A model generated the notes under the pieces. That model had not been told where the DNA came from, did not search any database, and was given only the letters and a program-made list of their open reading frames with translations. This document shows, one piece after another, positions 29,144 to 41,130 of a stretch of DNA of 64,000 nt. Each line of letters begins with the position of its first letter. Within the stretch, counting starts at the first letter, position 1. The translations under genes and the position numbers were made by a program. The stretch is from Variovorax jilinensis (lineage in GTDB: Bacteria > Pseudomonadota > Gammaproteobacteria > Burkholderiales > Burkholderiaceae_C): contig NZ_JASZYQ010000003.1 in assembly GCF_030316885.1 (NCBI RefSeq), positions 434,001 through 498,000 of the forward strand, read 5' to 3'.

Positions 29144-30352
29144 CTAGCTCGCGGCGTGCACGTAGGCAGCCTGCTGCAGTCCGTTGGGATGAGCCATGTG
29201 ATTGGCTTCGACCCAGCGGCGGACGCGCTCGGCATCGCCGATGCGGCTGAACTTGCCGGCCGAATCCAGGAACACCATGATCAGCTTGCGGCCCGCGATC
29301 TTGGTCTGCATCACGAGGCACTGGCCGGCCTCGGAGATGTAGCCGGTCTTCTGCACGCCGATGTCCCAGTCGGGGCTCTTGACGAGTCGGTTGGTGGTGT
29401 TGAACTGCAGCGTCCGGTTGCCGACCTCGACCTGGTATTCCGGCGAAGTGGAAAGCTGGCGCACCGTCGCGTCGGCGTAAGCGGCGTTGACCAGCAGCGC
29501 CAGGTCCTGCGCGCTCGACTGGTTGCGGCTCGACAGGCCGGTGGGTTCGACGTAGCGGGTGTCCTTCATGCCGAGCATCTTGGCCTTGGCGTTCATCACG
29601 CTCACGAAGGTGGCGAGGCCGCCGGGATAGGTGCGGCCCAGTGCGTGGGCGGCGCGGTTCTCGCTGGACATCAGCGCCAGGTGCAGCAGTTCGCCGCGCG
29701 GGAGCGTGCTGCCCACGGTCAGGCGCGAGCGGCTGAACTTCTCGGTGTCGACGTCGTCCTGCGTGATCATGATCATCTCGTCGGCCGGCAGCCGCGCCTC
29801 GCTGATCAGCAGGCCGGTCATGAGCTTGGTCAGCGATGCGATCGGCAGCACCGCGTGGTCGTTCTTGCTGAACAGCACTTCCTGCGTGTCCTGGTCGATC
29901 ACGAGCGCCACGCTCGACTTGAGGTCGAGCGCATCCTCGGTGCTGTGCAGGCCGGCCATCTGGCCGAAGGACTGGCGCGCCGGCGCCTCGGCCACCCGCA
30001 CGATCGAGCGACGCTGCACCGCGACCACGGTCTTGCCGTTCTTCTGGCGGATGGTGGCCACCACGTTGCGGCCGCCGCTCACGCTCTTGTCGGCCTTGTC
30101 GGCCTTGCCGGCCCTGGACGTCTTGTCGCCTGCCGAGGTGCCGCGCTTCGAAGCCGGCGCTGCCGCCGTCTTGCTGCCCTTGCCCTTGGCGTCCGCGCTC
30201 ACCGCGGTCTTCTTGGCGCCGGAGGCCTTCTTTTCGGCCGCCGCATGGGCGCCGGGCAAGAAAAACGCCGTGGCGCAGAGCACGACGGCGGCGAGGCGAA
30301 AGGCGGGAAGAAACCGCTGGCTGGAAACTCGGTAGAAACGGGCTTCAGGCAT
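29144..30352 (-). CDS. pbpG: D-alanyl-D-alanine endopeptidase (PBP7/PbpG, peptidase S11)
   Basis: About 402 residues from ATG 30352, which has GGAGAG 8 nt upstream; the open frame extends further 5-prime without support. A signal peptide (about 15-40) is followed by a Lys/Ala-rich low-complexity segment (about 40-110) and an S11 domain with the three active-site motifs: SLTK (SxxK), SEN (SxN) and KTG. The enzyme cleaves D-Ala-meso-DAP crosslinks in the periplasm or trims stem peptides. The basic Ala/Lys-rich region is unusual compared with E. coli PbpG and may bind anionic wall polymers (inference). It has its own promoter and terminator. Confidence 0.92.
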   Translation of the reverse strand: MPEARFYRVSSQRFLPAFRLAAVVLCATAFFLPGAHAAAEKKASGAKKTAVSADAKGKGSKTAAAPASKRGTSAGDKTSRAGKADKADKSVSGGRNVVATIRQKNGKTVVAVQRRSIVRVAEAPARQSFGQMAGLHSTEDALDLKSSVALVIDQDTQEVLFSKNDHAVLPIASLTKLMTGLLISEARLPADEMIMITQDDVDTEKFSRSRLTVGSTLPRGELLHLALMSSENRAAHALGRTYPGGLATFVSVMNAKAKMLGMKDTRYVEPTGLSSRNQSSAQDLALLVNAAYADATVRQLSTSPEYQVEVGNRTLQFNTTNRLVKSPDWDIGVQKTGYISEAGQCLVMQTKIAGRKLIMVFLDSAGKFSRIGDAERVRRWVEANHMAHPNGLQQAAYVHAAS

Positions 30353-30386
30353 CAAAAACTCTCCAGCGGCGATAAAAGGTGACCGC

Positions 30387-30416
30387 AGTGTAAACGAAAT
30401 CGAAAAAGACACGCAA
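30387..30416 (-). promoter_or_regulatory. Sigma-70-like promoter of the PBP7-type gene
   Basis: On the minus strand TTGCGT (30416-30411) and TACACT (30392-30387) are separated by 18 nt and lie 35-65 nt before the ATG at 30352. The region is AT-richer than its surroundings, which suits a promoter. Confidence 0.55.
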
Positions 30417-30469
30417 TATCAGTTACTTGCGCTCTTTTCTTCGATCAAAAGCAAGCAGCGCCCTGAAAC

Positions 30470-32008
30470 CTAACCTTGTGCAGCCACTCTCTCAGCTTGG
30501 CTCTGTAACTTGTTGAGAGCACTTAAGTATGCTTTTGCCGACGCCACCACGATGTCGGGATCGGCCCCCACACCGTTGACCACGCGGCCGGCATTCTGCA
30601 AGCGCACCGTCACCTCGCCCTGGCTCTCCGTCGATCCGCTGATCGCATTGACCGAATAGAGCACCATCTCGGCCCCGCTCCGGACGTGGGCCTCGATGGC
30701 TTTCAGCGAGGCATCGACCGGACCGTTCCCTTCGGACTCGCCGGTCACTTCCCTGCCCTGCACCGTGAACACGATCCGGGCCTGGGGCCGCTCGCCGGTT
30801 TCACTGTGTTGCGACAAGGAGACGAAGCCAAACTGCTCTGCAACGTGCGAGAGCTCCTCCGCGCTGACCAGCGCGAGGATGTCTTCGTCGAAAATCTCGC
30901 TTTTCCGGTCGGCCAGCTCCTTGAAGCGAGAAAAGGCCGCGTTGATGTCCGCCTCGCTCTCCATGGTCACGCCCAGGTCCTGCAGCCGCTGCTTGAAGGC
31001 GTTGCGGCCGCTGAGCTTGCCCAGCACGATCTTGTTGGCGGTCCAGCCCACGTCCTCGGCCCGCATGATCTCGTAGGTGTCGCGTGCCTTGAGCACGCCG
31101 TCCTGGTGGATGCCCGAGGCATGGGCGAAGGCGTTGGCGCCCACCACGGCCTTGTTGGGCTGCACCACGAAGCCGGTGGTCTGGCTGACCATGCGGCTGG
31201 CCGCCACGATGTGCCGCGTGTCGATGCCCATCTCGAGGCCGAAGTAGTCCTTGCGGGTCTTGACCGCCATCACGATCTCTTCAAGCGAGCAGTTGCCGGC
31301 CCGCTCGCCGAGGCCATTGATGGTGCATTCCACCTGCCGTGCGCCGCCGATCTTGACGCCGGCCAGCGAATTGGCCACCGCCATCCCGAGGTCGTTGTGG
31401 CAGTGCACCGACCAGATCGCGCGGTCGCTGTTCGGGATGCGCTCGCGCAGTGACTTGATGAAATTGCCGTAGAGCTCGGGAATCGCGTAGCCGACCGTGT
31501 CGGGCACGTTGATGGTGGTCGCGCCCTCGGCGATCACGGCCTCGAGCACGCGGCACAGGTAATCGGGGTCGCTGCGGTAGCCGTCCTCGGGGCTGAACTC
31601 GACGTCGGCCACGAGGTTGCGCGCGAAGCGCACCGCCAGCTTCGCCTGCTCGAACACCTGGTCGGGCGTCATGCGCAGCTTCTTCTCCATGTGCAGCGGC
31701 GATGTCGCGATGAAGGTGTGGATGCGGCCGTTGGCCGCGCCCTTGAGCGCCTCGGCGGCACGCGAGATGTCGCGGTCGTTGGCGCGCGACAGCCCGCAGA
31801 CGGTCGACTCCCTGATCGCGCTGGCAATCGCGCTGACGGCGTCGAAGTCGCCGTTCGAGCTGGCCGGGAAGCCGGCCTCGATCACGTCGACCCGCAGCCG
31901 CTCCAGCTGGCGCGCGATGCGCAGCTTCTCGTCCTTGGTCATGGACGCACCGGGCGACTGTTCGCCGTCGCGCAGGGTGGTGTCGAAAATGATCAGCTTG
32001 TCGGTCAT
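30470..32008 (-). CDS. leuA: 2-isopropylmalate synthase (512-residue, classical type)
   Basis: A 512-residue enzyme condensing acetyl-CoA with 2-oxoisovalerate, the first step of leucine synthesis. The catalytic DRE-TIM barrel begins with [14 protein letters not shown] (about 9-22) and has the metal-binding HxH in [11 protein letters not shown] (about 200). The C-terminal LeuA regulatory domain (about 390-505) binds leucine. AAGGAGA precedes the ATG. It is the second of two leuA genes in tandem, 88 bp downstream of the 567-residue paralogue, with a large hairpin between them. Citramalate synthase is a less likely alternative. Confidence 0.95.
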   Translation of the reverse strand: MTDKLIIFDTTLRDGEQSPGASMTKDEKLRIARQLERLRVDVIEAGFPASSNGDFDAVSAIASAIRESTVCGLSRANDRDISRAAEALKGAANGRIHTFIATSPLHMEKKLRMTPDQVFEQAKLAVRFARNLVADVEFSPEDGYRSDPDYLCRVLEAVIAEGATTINVPDTVGYAIPELYGNFIKSLRERIPNSDRAIWSVHCHNDLGMAVANSLAGVKIGGARQVECTINGLGERAGNCSLEEIVMAVKTRKDYFGLEMGIDTRHIVAASRMVSQTTGFVVQPNKAVVGANAFAHASGIHQDGVLKARDTYEIMRAEDVGWTANKIVLGKLSGRNAFKQRLQDLGVTMESEADINAAFSRFKELADRKSEIFDEDILALVSAEELSHVAEQFGFVSLSQHSETGERPQARIVFTVQGREVTGESEGNGPVDASLKAIEAHVRSGAEMVLYSVNAISGSTESQGEVTVRLQNAGRVVNGVGADPDIVVASAKAYLSALNKLQSQAERVAAQG

Positions 32009-32026
32009 CGTGGTCTCCTTCGAATG

Positions 32027-32069
32027 CGCCCGGGCGGCCGACGGTGCGGGTCCGTTGGCCGCCCGGGCG
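32027..32069 (-). other. Very stable hairpin between the two leuA genes
   Basis: Arms of 13 bp (CGCCCGGGCGGCC at 32027-32039 and its exact complement GGCCGCCCGGGCG at 32057-32069), plus an inner 4-bp ACGG/CCGT pairing. There is no T-run, so it is not a standard terminator. It ends 19 nt before the start of the downstream leuA, just ahead of the SD, and could act in mRNA processing or differential expression. Confidence 0.65.
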
Positions 32070-32096
32070 TGGGCGCCTGTGCGTTGCGTCCGTTGC

Positions 32097-33800
32097 TTAT
32101 GCGGGCTCGGCCACCGATTGTGCGCTGCGCGCGCCCTGCCCCCGGGACCGGATCAGGCCCGAGACGATCGCCTTCAGCGAGGCCGAGATGATGTTCGCGT
32201 CGATGCCGACGCCGAACAGCGTCACCGCCTCGTCGACGCGCAGCTCGAGGTAGGCCACCGCGCGCGCGTCGGCGCCGGCGCCGATCGCATGCTGGTGGTA
32301 GTCGATCACGCGCACCGCGTGACCCGTCGCACCGGCCAGCGCATGGATGAAGGCATCGATCGGCCCGTTGCCGCGGCCCTCGATCGGGCGCATCTTGCCG
32401 TCCCAGGGCAGCTCGGCTCGCAGTTGAACGGTTGCCGTGGCGCCCTCGCCCTGCTCTTCGAGCACCTGGTGCTGCGGGCCGTTGCCGTCGCGGATGCCGT
32501 ATTCGCGCTCGAACAGCGCGTAGAGATCGGCCGCCGTGAGTTCCTTGCCGGCGACGTCCATCACGCGCTGCACGGTCTGGCTGAACTCCATCTGCAGGCG
32601 GCGCGGCAGCTCGAGGCCGTACTCGCTCTCGAGCAGGTAGGCGATGCCGCCCTTGCCGGACTGGCTGTTGACGCGGATCACCGCCTCGTAGCTTCGGCCG
32701 ACGTCCTTCGGATCGATCGGCAGGTAGGGCATGTCCCAGATGTCGCCGTCCTTGCGGGCGCCGAAGGCCTTCTTGATCGCATCCTGGTGCGAGCCGGAGA
32801 ACGAGGTGTAGACCAGGTCGCCCACGTAGGGATGACGCGGATGCACCGGCAGCTGATTGCAGTGCTCGACGATGGCGCGGATCTCGTCGATGTTGGAGAA
32901 GTCGAGCCCGGGCGAGACGCCCTGCGTGTAGAGGTTGAGCGCGACGTTCACGAGGTCGAGGTTGCCAGTGCGCTCGCCGTTGCCGAACAGGCAGCCTTCG
33001 AGTCGGTCGGCACCGGCCATCACCGCGAACTCGCCGGCCGCCGTCCCGGTGCCGCGGTCGTTGTGGGGATGCACCGACAGCACGATCGAATCGCGGCGCG
33101 CGAGGTTGCGATGCATCCACTCGATCATGTCGGCGAAGACATTCGGCGTCGAATGCTCGACGGTCGACGGCAGGTTGACGATGCACTTGCGCTCGGGCGT
33201 CGGCGCCCAGACCTCGGTCACCGCATCGACCACGCGCTTGGAGAAGGCCAGGTCAGTGCCCGAGAACATCTCGGGCGAATACTGAAAGGTCCACTGCGTG
33301 CCCGGCTGCTTCGCGGCGATCGTGTTGAACATGCGCGCATGGGTGGTCGCGAGCTCGACGATCTGGTCCTCGTCCATGCCGAGCACCACGCGGCGCATGA
33401 TGGGCGCCACCGCGTTGTAGAGATGCACGATCGCCCGCGGCGCGCCCTGCAGGGCCTCGAAGGTGCGCTCGATAAGGTGGTCGCGCGCCTGCGTGAGCAC
33501 CTGGATCGTGACGTCGTCCGGGATGCGGTCTTCCTCGATCAGCTTGCGCACGAAGTCGAACTCGACCTGCGAGGCCGAGGGGAAGCCGACCTCGATCTCC
33601 TTGAAGCCGATCGCCACCAGCGCCTCGAACATCTTCATCTTGCGCGCGATGTCCATCGGCTCCACCAGCGCCTGGTTGCCGTCGCGCAGGTCGGTCGACA
33701 GCCAGATCGGCGCCCGGGTCAGCACGGCATCGGGCCAGGTGCGGTCCTTCAAGGCAATCGGGGCGAAGGCGCGGTACTTGCGGTCGGGTTGCTTCAACAT
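32097..33800 (-). CDS. leuA: 2-isopropylmalate synthase (567-residue, LeuA2 type)
   Basis: A 567-residue LeuA of the longer class also found in actinobacteria and yeast (starts with [17 protein letters not shown]). The barrel holds [15 protein letters not shown] (about 37-51) and [11 protein letters not shown] (about 230); the regulatory domain occupies about 440-560. It catalyses the same first step of leucine synthesis as the neighbouring shorter gene. It follows a leader peptide and intrinsic terminator, so its expression is probably leucine-attenuated. Why both forms are kept is not clear. Confidence 0.94.
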   Translation of the reverse strand: MLKQPDRKYRAFAPIALKDRTWPDAVLTRAPIWLSTDLRDGNQALVEPMDIARKMKMFEALVAIGFKEIEVGFPSASQVEFDFVRKLIEEDRIPDDVTIQVLTQARDHLIERTFEALQGAPRAIVHLYNAVAPIMRRVVLGMDEDQIVELATTHARMFNTIAAKQPGTQWTFQYSPEMFSGTDLAFSKRVVDAVTEVWAPTPERKCIVNLPSTVEHSTPNVFADMIEWMHRNLARRDSIVLSVHPHNDRGTGTAAGEFAVMAGADRLEGCLFGNGERTGNLDLVNVALNLYTQGVSPGLDFSNIDEIRAIVEHCNQLPVHPRHPYVGDLVYTSFSGSHQDAIKKAFGARKDGDIWDMPYLPIDPKDVGRSYEAVIRVNSQSGKGGIAYLLESEYGLELPRRLQMEFSQTVQRVMDVAGKELTAADLYALFEREYGIRDGNGPQHQVLEEQGEGATATVQLRAELPWDGKMRPIEGRGNGPIDAFIHALAGATGHAVRVIDYHQHAIGAGADARAVAYLELRVDEAVTLFGVGIDANIISASLKAIVSGLIRSRGQGARSAQSVAEPA

Positions 33801-33840
33801 CTTGGATTTCTCGCTGTGGTTGGGAATCCACCAGCAACCC

Positions 33841-33876
33841 CAAACAAAACGGCCCGTTGCTGGTGCGAACGGGCCG
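33841..33876 (-). terminator. Leucine attenuator (intrinsic terminator)
   Basis: A 9-bp stem CGGCCCGTT/AACGGGCCG (33850-33876) followed on the minus strand by TTTTGTTTG. It lies 24 nt after the leader-peptide stop and about 40 nt before the 567-residue leuA. A CGGGC in the leader codons can pair with GCCCG of the 5-prime arm, a possible antiterminator. The loop side can also pair for 10 bp with 33829-33838 further downstream. Confidence 0.75.
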
Positions 33877-33900
33877 AGGTGAGGGATTTGCGCGCGCGCT

Positions 33901-33954
33901 CTACCGTCTCCGCCCGAAGGGGATCAGTAGTAGGGCCAGCGAAATCTTGTTCAT
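33901..33954 (-). CDS. leuL: leu operon leader peptide (17 residues)
   Basis: The short frame encodes [17 protein letters not shown]. Its centre, CTG GCC CTA CTA CTG ATC, carries four Leu codons including two adjacent CTA codons, which should be rare in such GC-rich DNA. It starts 29 nt after the pssA stop and ends 24 nt before an intrinsic terminator that precedes leuA. Ribosome stalling at the Leu codons when leucyl-tRNA is scarce would be expected to favour antitermination. No clear SD precedes the ATG, which is the weak point. Confidence 0.75.
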   Translation of the reverse strand: MNKISLALLLIPFGRRR

Positions 33955-33983
33955 GGAAGGAGCGACTTTAGCACAGGCCGGGC

Positions 33984-34808
33984 TCAGTTGTGCAGTCCGC
34001 GTTCGTCGGGCTCGTCGGTGGAAATACTGATCACGCTCACCTGCTGCCCCTTGGCCTTGCGCCAGGCATAGACCACGAAGCCGCTCAGGCCGTAGGCCAC
34101 GAAGCAGCCGAAGAGCACGGTCGGCGGATGGATGTTGATGACCGCGATGCCGAGCGCGATCAGCACGATCACGGCAAAGGGCACGCTCTTCTTCATCTGC
34201 ACGTCCTTGAAGCTGTAGAACGGCGCGTTGGTCACCATCGAAAGGCCGGCGTAGAGCGTGAAGGCGAAGGTGATCCAGGTGATCTGGGTCCACGACAGGT
34301 ACAGCACCTCGCCGCCGCGCTTGCCCCATTCGGTCATGAGCCAGATGAAGCCCGCCACCAGCGCAGCCGCCGCGGGCGACGGCAGGCCCTGGAACCAGCG
34401 CTTGTCGACCACGCCGGTGTTGACGTTGAAGCGTGCCAGCCGCAGCGCCGCGCAGGCACAGTAGACGAAGGCCGCGATCCAGCCCCAGCGGCCCAGGCCC
34501 TTGAGCGACCATTCGTAGGCGATCAGCGCCGGCGCGGCGCCGAAGGACACCATGTCCGAAAGGGAATCCATCTGCTCGCCGAAGGCGCTCTGGGTGTTGG
34601 TCATGCGCGCCACGCGACCATCGAGGCTGTCGAGGATCATCGCCGCGAAGACGCCGAGCGCGGCGAGATCGAAGCGCGCGTTCATGGCCATCACGACCGA
34701 GTAGAAGCCGCCGAACAGCGCCGCCAGCGTGAACAGGTTGGGCAGGATGTAGATGCCCTTGCGCCGCTTGCGCGTGGGGACTTCGTCGGGGAGCGTGTCG
34801 TCATGCAT
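33984..34808 (-). CDS. pssA: CDP-diacylglycerol--serine O-phosphatidyltransferase
   Basis: A 274-residue inner-membrane enzyme making phosphatidylserine, the precursor of phosphatidylethanolamine. The CDP-alcohol phosphotransferase motif is complete: DGRVAR, then 8 residues, G, then D-x3-D (residues about 63-85). Around six to eight hydrophobic segments follow. It is of the integral-membrane (type II) class and not the E. coli peripheral class. It sits between ilvC, from which it is separated by a terminator, and the leucine leader, a conserved-looking but functionally odd position. Confidence 0.94.
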   Translation of the reverse strand: MHDDTLPDEVPTRKRRKGIYILPNLFTLAALFGGFYSVVMAMNARFDLAALGVFAAMILDSLDGRVARMTNTQSAFGEQMDSLSDMVSFGAAPALIAYEWSLKGLGRWGWIAAFVYCACAALRLARFNVNTGVVDKRWFQGLPSPAAAALVAGFIWLMTEWGKRGGEVLYLSWTQITWITFAFTLYAGLSMVTNAPFYSFKDVQMKKSVPFAVIVLIALGIAVINIHPPTVLFGCFVAYGLSGFVVYAWRKAKGQQVSVISISTDEPDERGLHN

Positions 34809-34910
34809 GGGCTCGGCCTCCGGTCTGAAAGGCGGGCGGATTCGAGGCAGGACGGAGGGTTGCGGACATCGGTGGCAGTGTAGTTCAGGCGCCAGCTGGC
34901 GCCGCCATGA

Positions 34911-34936
34911 AAAAGGGCCACCGCAGGGTGGCCCTT
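34911..34936 (-). terminator. Intrinsic terminator after ilvC
   Basis: A 10-bp stem AAGGGCCACC/GGTGGCCCTT (34913-34936) with a 4-nt loop, followed by TTTCATGG on the minus strand, 20 nt beyond the ilvC stop. The T-run is short, so some read-through into pssA is likely. Confidence 0.75.
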
Positions 34937-34955
34937 CGCGACGGGACGAGCCCGA

Positions 34956-38430
<3,475 letters not shown>

Positions 38431-38724
38431 GATGAACCTTTGTGTTTTTTCGGGAACGAAAAACCTTGGGTGCCCCTTCGCCAGCTCTTTTGAAGCCGCG
38501 TCGGGACTTGAGGCCAAAGCCATGGGCGGATGAGTGATACCGCCGGACCTTGACCCGTTTGCCTTTTGACTTGCAAGGCGGATTATGACATCTCCCGGAC
38601 CCGTTCCTGCCCCAACCGAGTCCCGCACGGCTCGGAGGCATAATTCGCGGCGATAAAAATCGAATGTCGCAGAGACACTTTCCCCACGTGGCGCAGCACC
38701 TGCGCCGGACTCCGCCGGACTCGC
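38431..38724. other. Divergent regulatory gap between ilvB and the ECF sigma gene
   Basis: A 294-bp gap with no convincing gene. On the minus strand CATAAT (38587-38582) is a good -10 for ilvB without an obvious -35, giving a leader of about 150 nt. On the plus strand an AT-rich GATAAAAAT near 38652 could belong to the sigma promoter. A short inverted repeat of the GTTTTTTCGGGAACGAAAAACC kind lies in the ilvB leader. No Leu/Ile/Val-rich leader peptide was found there. Confidence 0.4.
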
Positions 38725-39291
38725 TTGGCAACTGAAAAAGAACTTTCCGATTTCCTGAAAAGCGTCGAACGACGGGCCTTCAAGCGCTCCGTCTACCACG
38801 TTCGGGACGAGGAAGCGGCGCTCGACATCGTGCAAGACAGCATGATGAAGCTCGCCGAGCACTACGGCGACAAGCCGGCCAACGAGCTGCCGATGCTGTT
38901 CCAGCGCATCCTGTCGAACTGCACGCTCGACTGGTTCCGGCGCCAAAAGACCCGCCGCGCGCTGTTCTCCAACCTGAGCGACTTCGAATCCATCGACGAC
39001 GATGGCGATTTCGACCTGCTCGAGCACGTCAACGTGCCCGCCGACACTCGCCAGAGCGAGAGCGCCGAGGACACGACCCGCCGGGCCCAGGTGTTCCGCG
39101 AGATCGAGGAAGAGATCGCAGCCCTTCCCGGGCGTCAACGCGAGGCCTTCCTGATGCGTTACTGGGAAGAAATGGACGTCGCCGAGACTGCCGCCGCCAT
39201 GGGTTGCTCCGAAGGGAGCGTCAAGACCCACTGTTCGCGCGCCGTGCATGCCTTGAGCAAGGCGCTCAAAGCCAAGGGAATTTCGCTATGA
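38725..39291 (+). CDS. ECF-type RNA polymerase sigma factor
   Basis: A 188-residue sigma factor starting at TTG 38725; the family conserves the ATEKELSDFLKSVE beginning, so this unusual start is accepted. Region 2 includes RDEEAALDIVQDSMMKLAEHY and DWFRRQKTRR (about 25-80), a linker rich in acidic residues follows, and region 4 holds LPGRQREAFLMRYWEEMDVAETAAAMGCSEGSVKTHCSRAV (about 132-172). The next gene overlaps by ATGA and encodes a small membrane protein, the usual place for an anti-sigma factor. Confidence 0.93.
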   Translation: MATEKELSDFLKSVERRAFKRSVYHVRDEEAALDIVQDSMMKLAEHYGDKPANELPMLFQRILSNCTLDWFRRQKTRRALFSNLSDFESIDDDGDFDLLEHVNVPADTRQSESAEDTTRRAQVFREIEEEIAALPGRQREAFLMRYWEEMDVAETAAAMGCSEGSVKTHCSRAVHALSKALKAKGISL

Positions 39292-39728
39292 ACACGACCA
39301 CACCTGCCCCGGATGGCGCAGCCGCTGCTTTCGAGGAGCGGTTCGGACGCCGGGTTGCCGCTCGCCTGACGGCCGGCAGCCTCGAGTTGCCGCACGAGTT
39401 CGGCGAACGGCTGCGCGCCGCCCGCATGCAGGCGATCGCCCAGCGCAAGACCGTGCCCCAGTTGCGCACGGCCCCGGCGGTCGTGCCCAGCGGCGGCGCC
39501 GCTGCACTCGGCGGTGGGGGCTGGTGGTGGACCCGCATCGGCGCCGTCGTGCCGCTGGTGGCCCTGGTGGCGGGATTGATGGCGATCAGCGCGATCCAGG
39601 ACGACCGCCGCACCAACGAGCTCGCCGAAGTCGATTCGGCGCTGCTGACGGACGACCTGCCGCCGGCCGCCTACACAGACCCCGGCTTCGCCCAGTATTT
39701 GAAGACCAACGATTCCGCCGGACGCTGA
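39288..39728 (+). CDS. DUF3619 family single-pass membrane protein, possible anti-sigma factor
   Basis: A 146-residue protein, translationally coupled to the sigma gene through ATGA. The N-terminal cytosolic part (about 1-80) has FEERFGRRVAARL and LPHEFGERLRAAR segments; one transmembrane helix (about 84-105, IGAVVPLVALVAGLMAI) leads to a short acidic periplasmic tail. Size, topology and position are those of an anti-sigma factor, although no ASD/ZAS motif such as HxxxCxxC is seen. The anti-sigma role is inference. Confidence 0.85.
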   Translation: MNTTTPAPDGAAAAFEERFGRRVAARLTAGSLELPHEFGERLRAARMQAIAQRKTVPQLRTAPAVVPSGGAAALGGGGWWWTRIGAVVPLVALVAGLMAISAIQDDRRTNELAEVDSALLTDDLPPAAYTDPGFAQYLKTNDSAGR

Positions 39729-39739
39729 TACTCCTGCGC

Positions 39740-40546
39740 ATGCCGAGCCAACTCCCCTTCATCGCGCCATCCCGGCCGCCGGCGTCGAAACCCGCGCCCT
39801 GCGGGCTCATGGCGCTCGCCGGACTGCTGGCGATGGCCACGGCCGGTGCGCTGCTGGCCGCCACGGGGGCCCAGGCGCAGCAACAGAGCGCTTCCCCCAA
39901 GGCCGCAGCCAACGTCGCGGCGAAGCCCACCACCATCGCCAAGCCGGCCTGGCGCGACCTCGGAGCCCCGCAGCAGAAGGCCCTCGAGCCGCTGGCTTCG
40001 ACCTGGGACGACCTGACCGAACCGCACAAGCGCAAGTGGCTCGTGATCGTGCGCGACTACGACGGAATGTCGACCTCGGACCAGGAAGTCCTGCACAGCC
40101 GCATGAAGGCCTGGGCCCGCCTCAGCAACCGCGAGCGCGACCAGGCCCGCCTCAACTTCGGTGCCGCCAAGCAACTGCCTGCCGACGAGCGCAAGGCCAA
40201 GTGGGAGGCCTACCAGGCACTCAGCGACGAGGAGAAGGGCAAGCTCGCAGCGCGTGCCGGCCCGGTCGCCGCGCCCGGAGCGGCCGCCACGATCCGCCCG
40301 GTGCCGGCACAGAAGCTGGCGCCGGTCCCGACCGCCGGCCCCGACGCGCAACACACGCCGCGCATCCTGCTCGCACCGCCGGTCGTGGCCGCACGACCGC
40401 AAGCGCCTGCCGCGTCGGCACCGGTCTCCGCCGAGGCCCAGGTGCCCCCGCCGGCACCGAGCACGCCCGCGGGTGAGGCCCCGACAGCCTCGTCCACGCT
40501 GCGCCACAACGACGCGGCCGCCCCGGTGCCTGCTTCGGCCCCCTGA
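39740..40546 (+). CDS. DUF3106 domain-containing periplasmic protein
   Basis: A 268-residue protein with a signal peptide (about 20-47, ending AQAQQQ) and a helical DUF3106 domain (about 65-170) with repeated motifs of the kind WDDLTEPHKRKWL, ARLSNRERDQARLNF and YQALSDEEKGKLA. A Pro/Ala-rich C-terminal tail follows. These amphipathic repeats loosely resemble the LTxxQ motifs of CpxP/Spy chaperones, which suggests envelope sensing or protein binding, but homology is not established. It belongs to the ECF sigma operon, 11 nt after the DUF3619 gene. Confidence 0.85.
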   Translation: MPSQLPFIAPSRPPASKPAPCGLMALAGLLAMATAGALLAATGAQAQQQSASPKAAANVAAKPTTIAKPAWRDLGAPQQKALEPLASTWDDLTEPHKRKWLVIVRDYDGMSTSDQEVLHSRMKAWARLSNRERDQARLNFGAAKQLPADERKAKWEAYQALSDEEKGKLAARAGPVAAPGAAATIRPVPAQKLAPVPTAGPDAQHTPRILLAPPVVAARPQAPAASAPVSAEAQVPPPAPSTPAGEAPTASSTLRHNDAAAPVPASAP

Positions 40547-40554
40547 CGCTTCGA

Positions 40555-41130
40555 ATGGCATCCCGCATCTCCCGTCGCGCCGCGGCGCCACCGGCCGTCG
40601 CCAGCGACGACTCCGCATCCACCACCACCGCCGTCACCGATCCGCGCACGCCCGGCCTCTGGCGCCGCATGGCCTGCTGGCTGTACGAAGGCATGCTGCT
40701 GTTCGCCGTCGTGTTCGTGGCCGGCTGGCTGTTCAGCACGCTGGGCCAGATGCGCGACGCCATGGATTCGCGCCGCCACCTGCTGCAGGCCTTCCTGTTC
40801 GTGGTCTTCGGCGTCTACTTCGTCTACTTCTGGACTCGCGGCCAGACCCTGGCCATGAAGACCTGGGGCATCCGCGTGGTCGATCGCGCCGGCCGGCCGG
40901 TCGGCCAGGGCCGCGCCCTGCTGCGCTACCTCTTGAGCTGGCTCTGGTTCCTGCCGCCGCTGGCGCTGATCGCGCCCTTCCGCCTCGGCGGCGGCGAGGC
41001 CGTGGTGCTGGTTCTCGGCTGGGTCGCGGTCTGGGCACTGCTCGCGCGCTTTCATCCCGAACGCCAGTTCTGGCACGACGCCCTGGCCGGGACGCGGCTG
41101 ATCGCCTCGCCGCCGATGAGCCGTCGGTGA
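40555..41130 (+). CDS. RDD family membrane protein
   Basis: A 191-residue protein with a Ser/Thr-rich N terminus, then an RDD domain (about 35-185) containing the Arg near LWRRMACWLYEGM and Asp residues in WGIRVVDRAGRPV. Four or so hydrophobic helices are visible (about 45-65, 80-98, 125-145 and 150-170). The function of RDD proteins is mostly unknown; some have been linked to Na+/H+ exchange. It is the last member of the sigma-linked series and overlaps dgkA by GTGA. Confidence 0.88.
   Translation: MASRISRRAAAPPAVASDDSASTTTAVTDPRTPGLWRRMACWLYEGMLLFAVVFVAGWLFSTLGQMRDAMDSRRHLLQAFLFVVFGVYFVYFWTRGQTLAMKTWGIRVVDRAGRPVGQGRALLRYLLSWLWFLPPLALIAPFRLGGGEAVVLVLGWVAVWALLARFHPERQFWHDALAGTRLIASPPMSRR

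Noticed and set aside
34888..34903. 16-bp perfect palindrome GGCGCCAGCTGGCGCC upstream of pssA
   Set aside because: Striking but made of common GC-rich words; no regulator or conservation evidence, so not listed as an operator.
38431..38523. A 5-prime extended ilvB start
   Set aside because: The frame is open to an upstream ATG, but ATG 38430 has a properly spaced AAAGG and gives the usual length.
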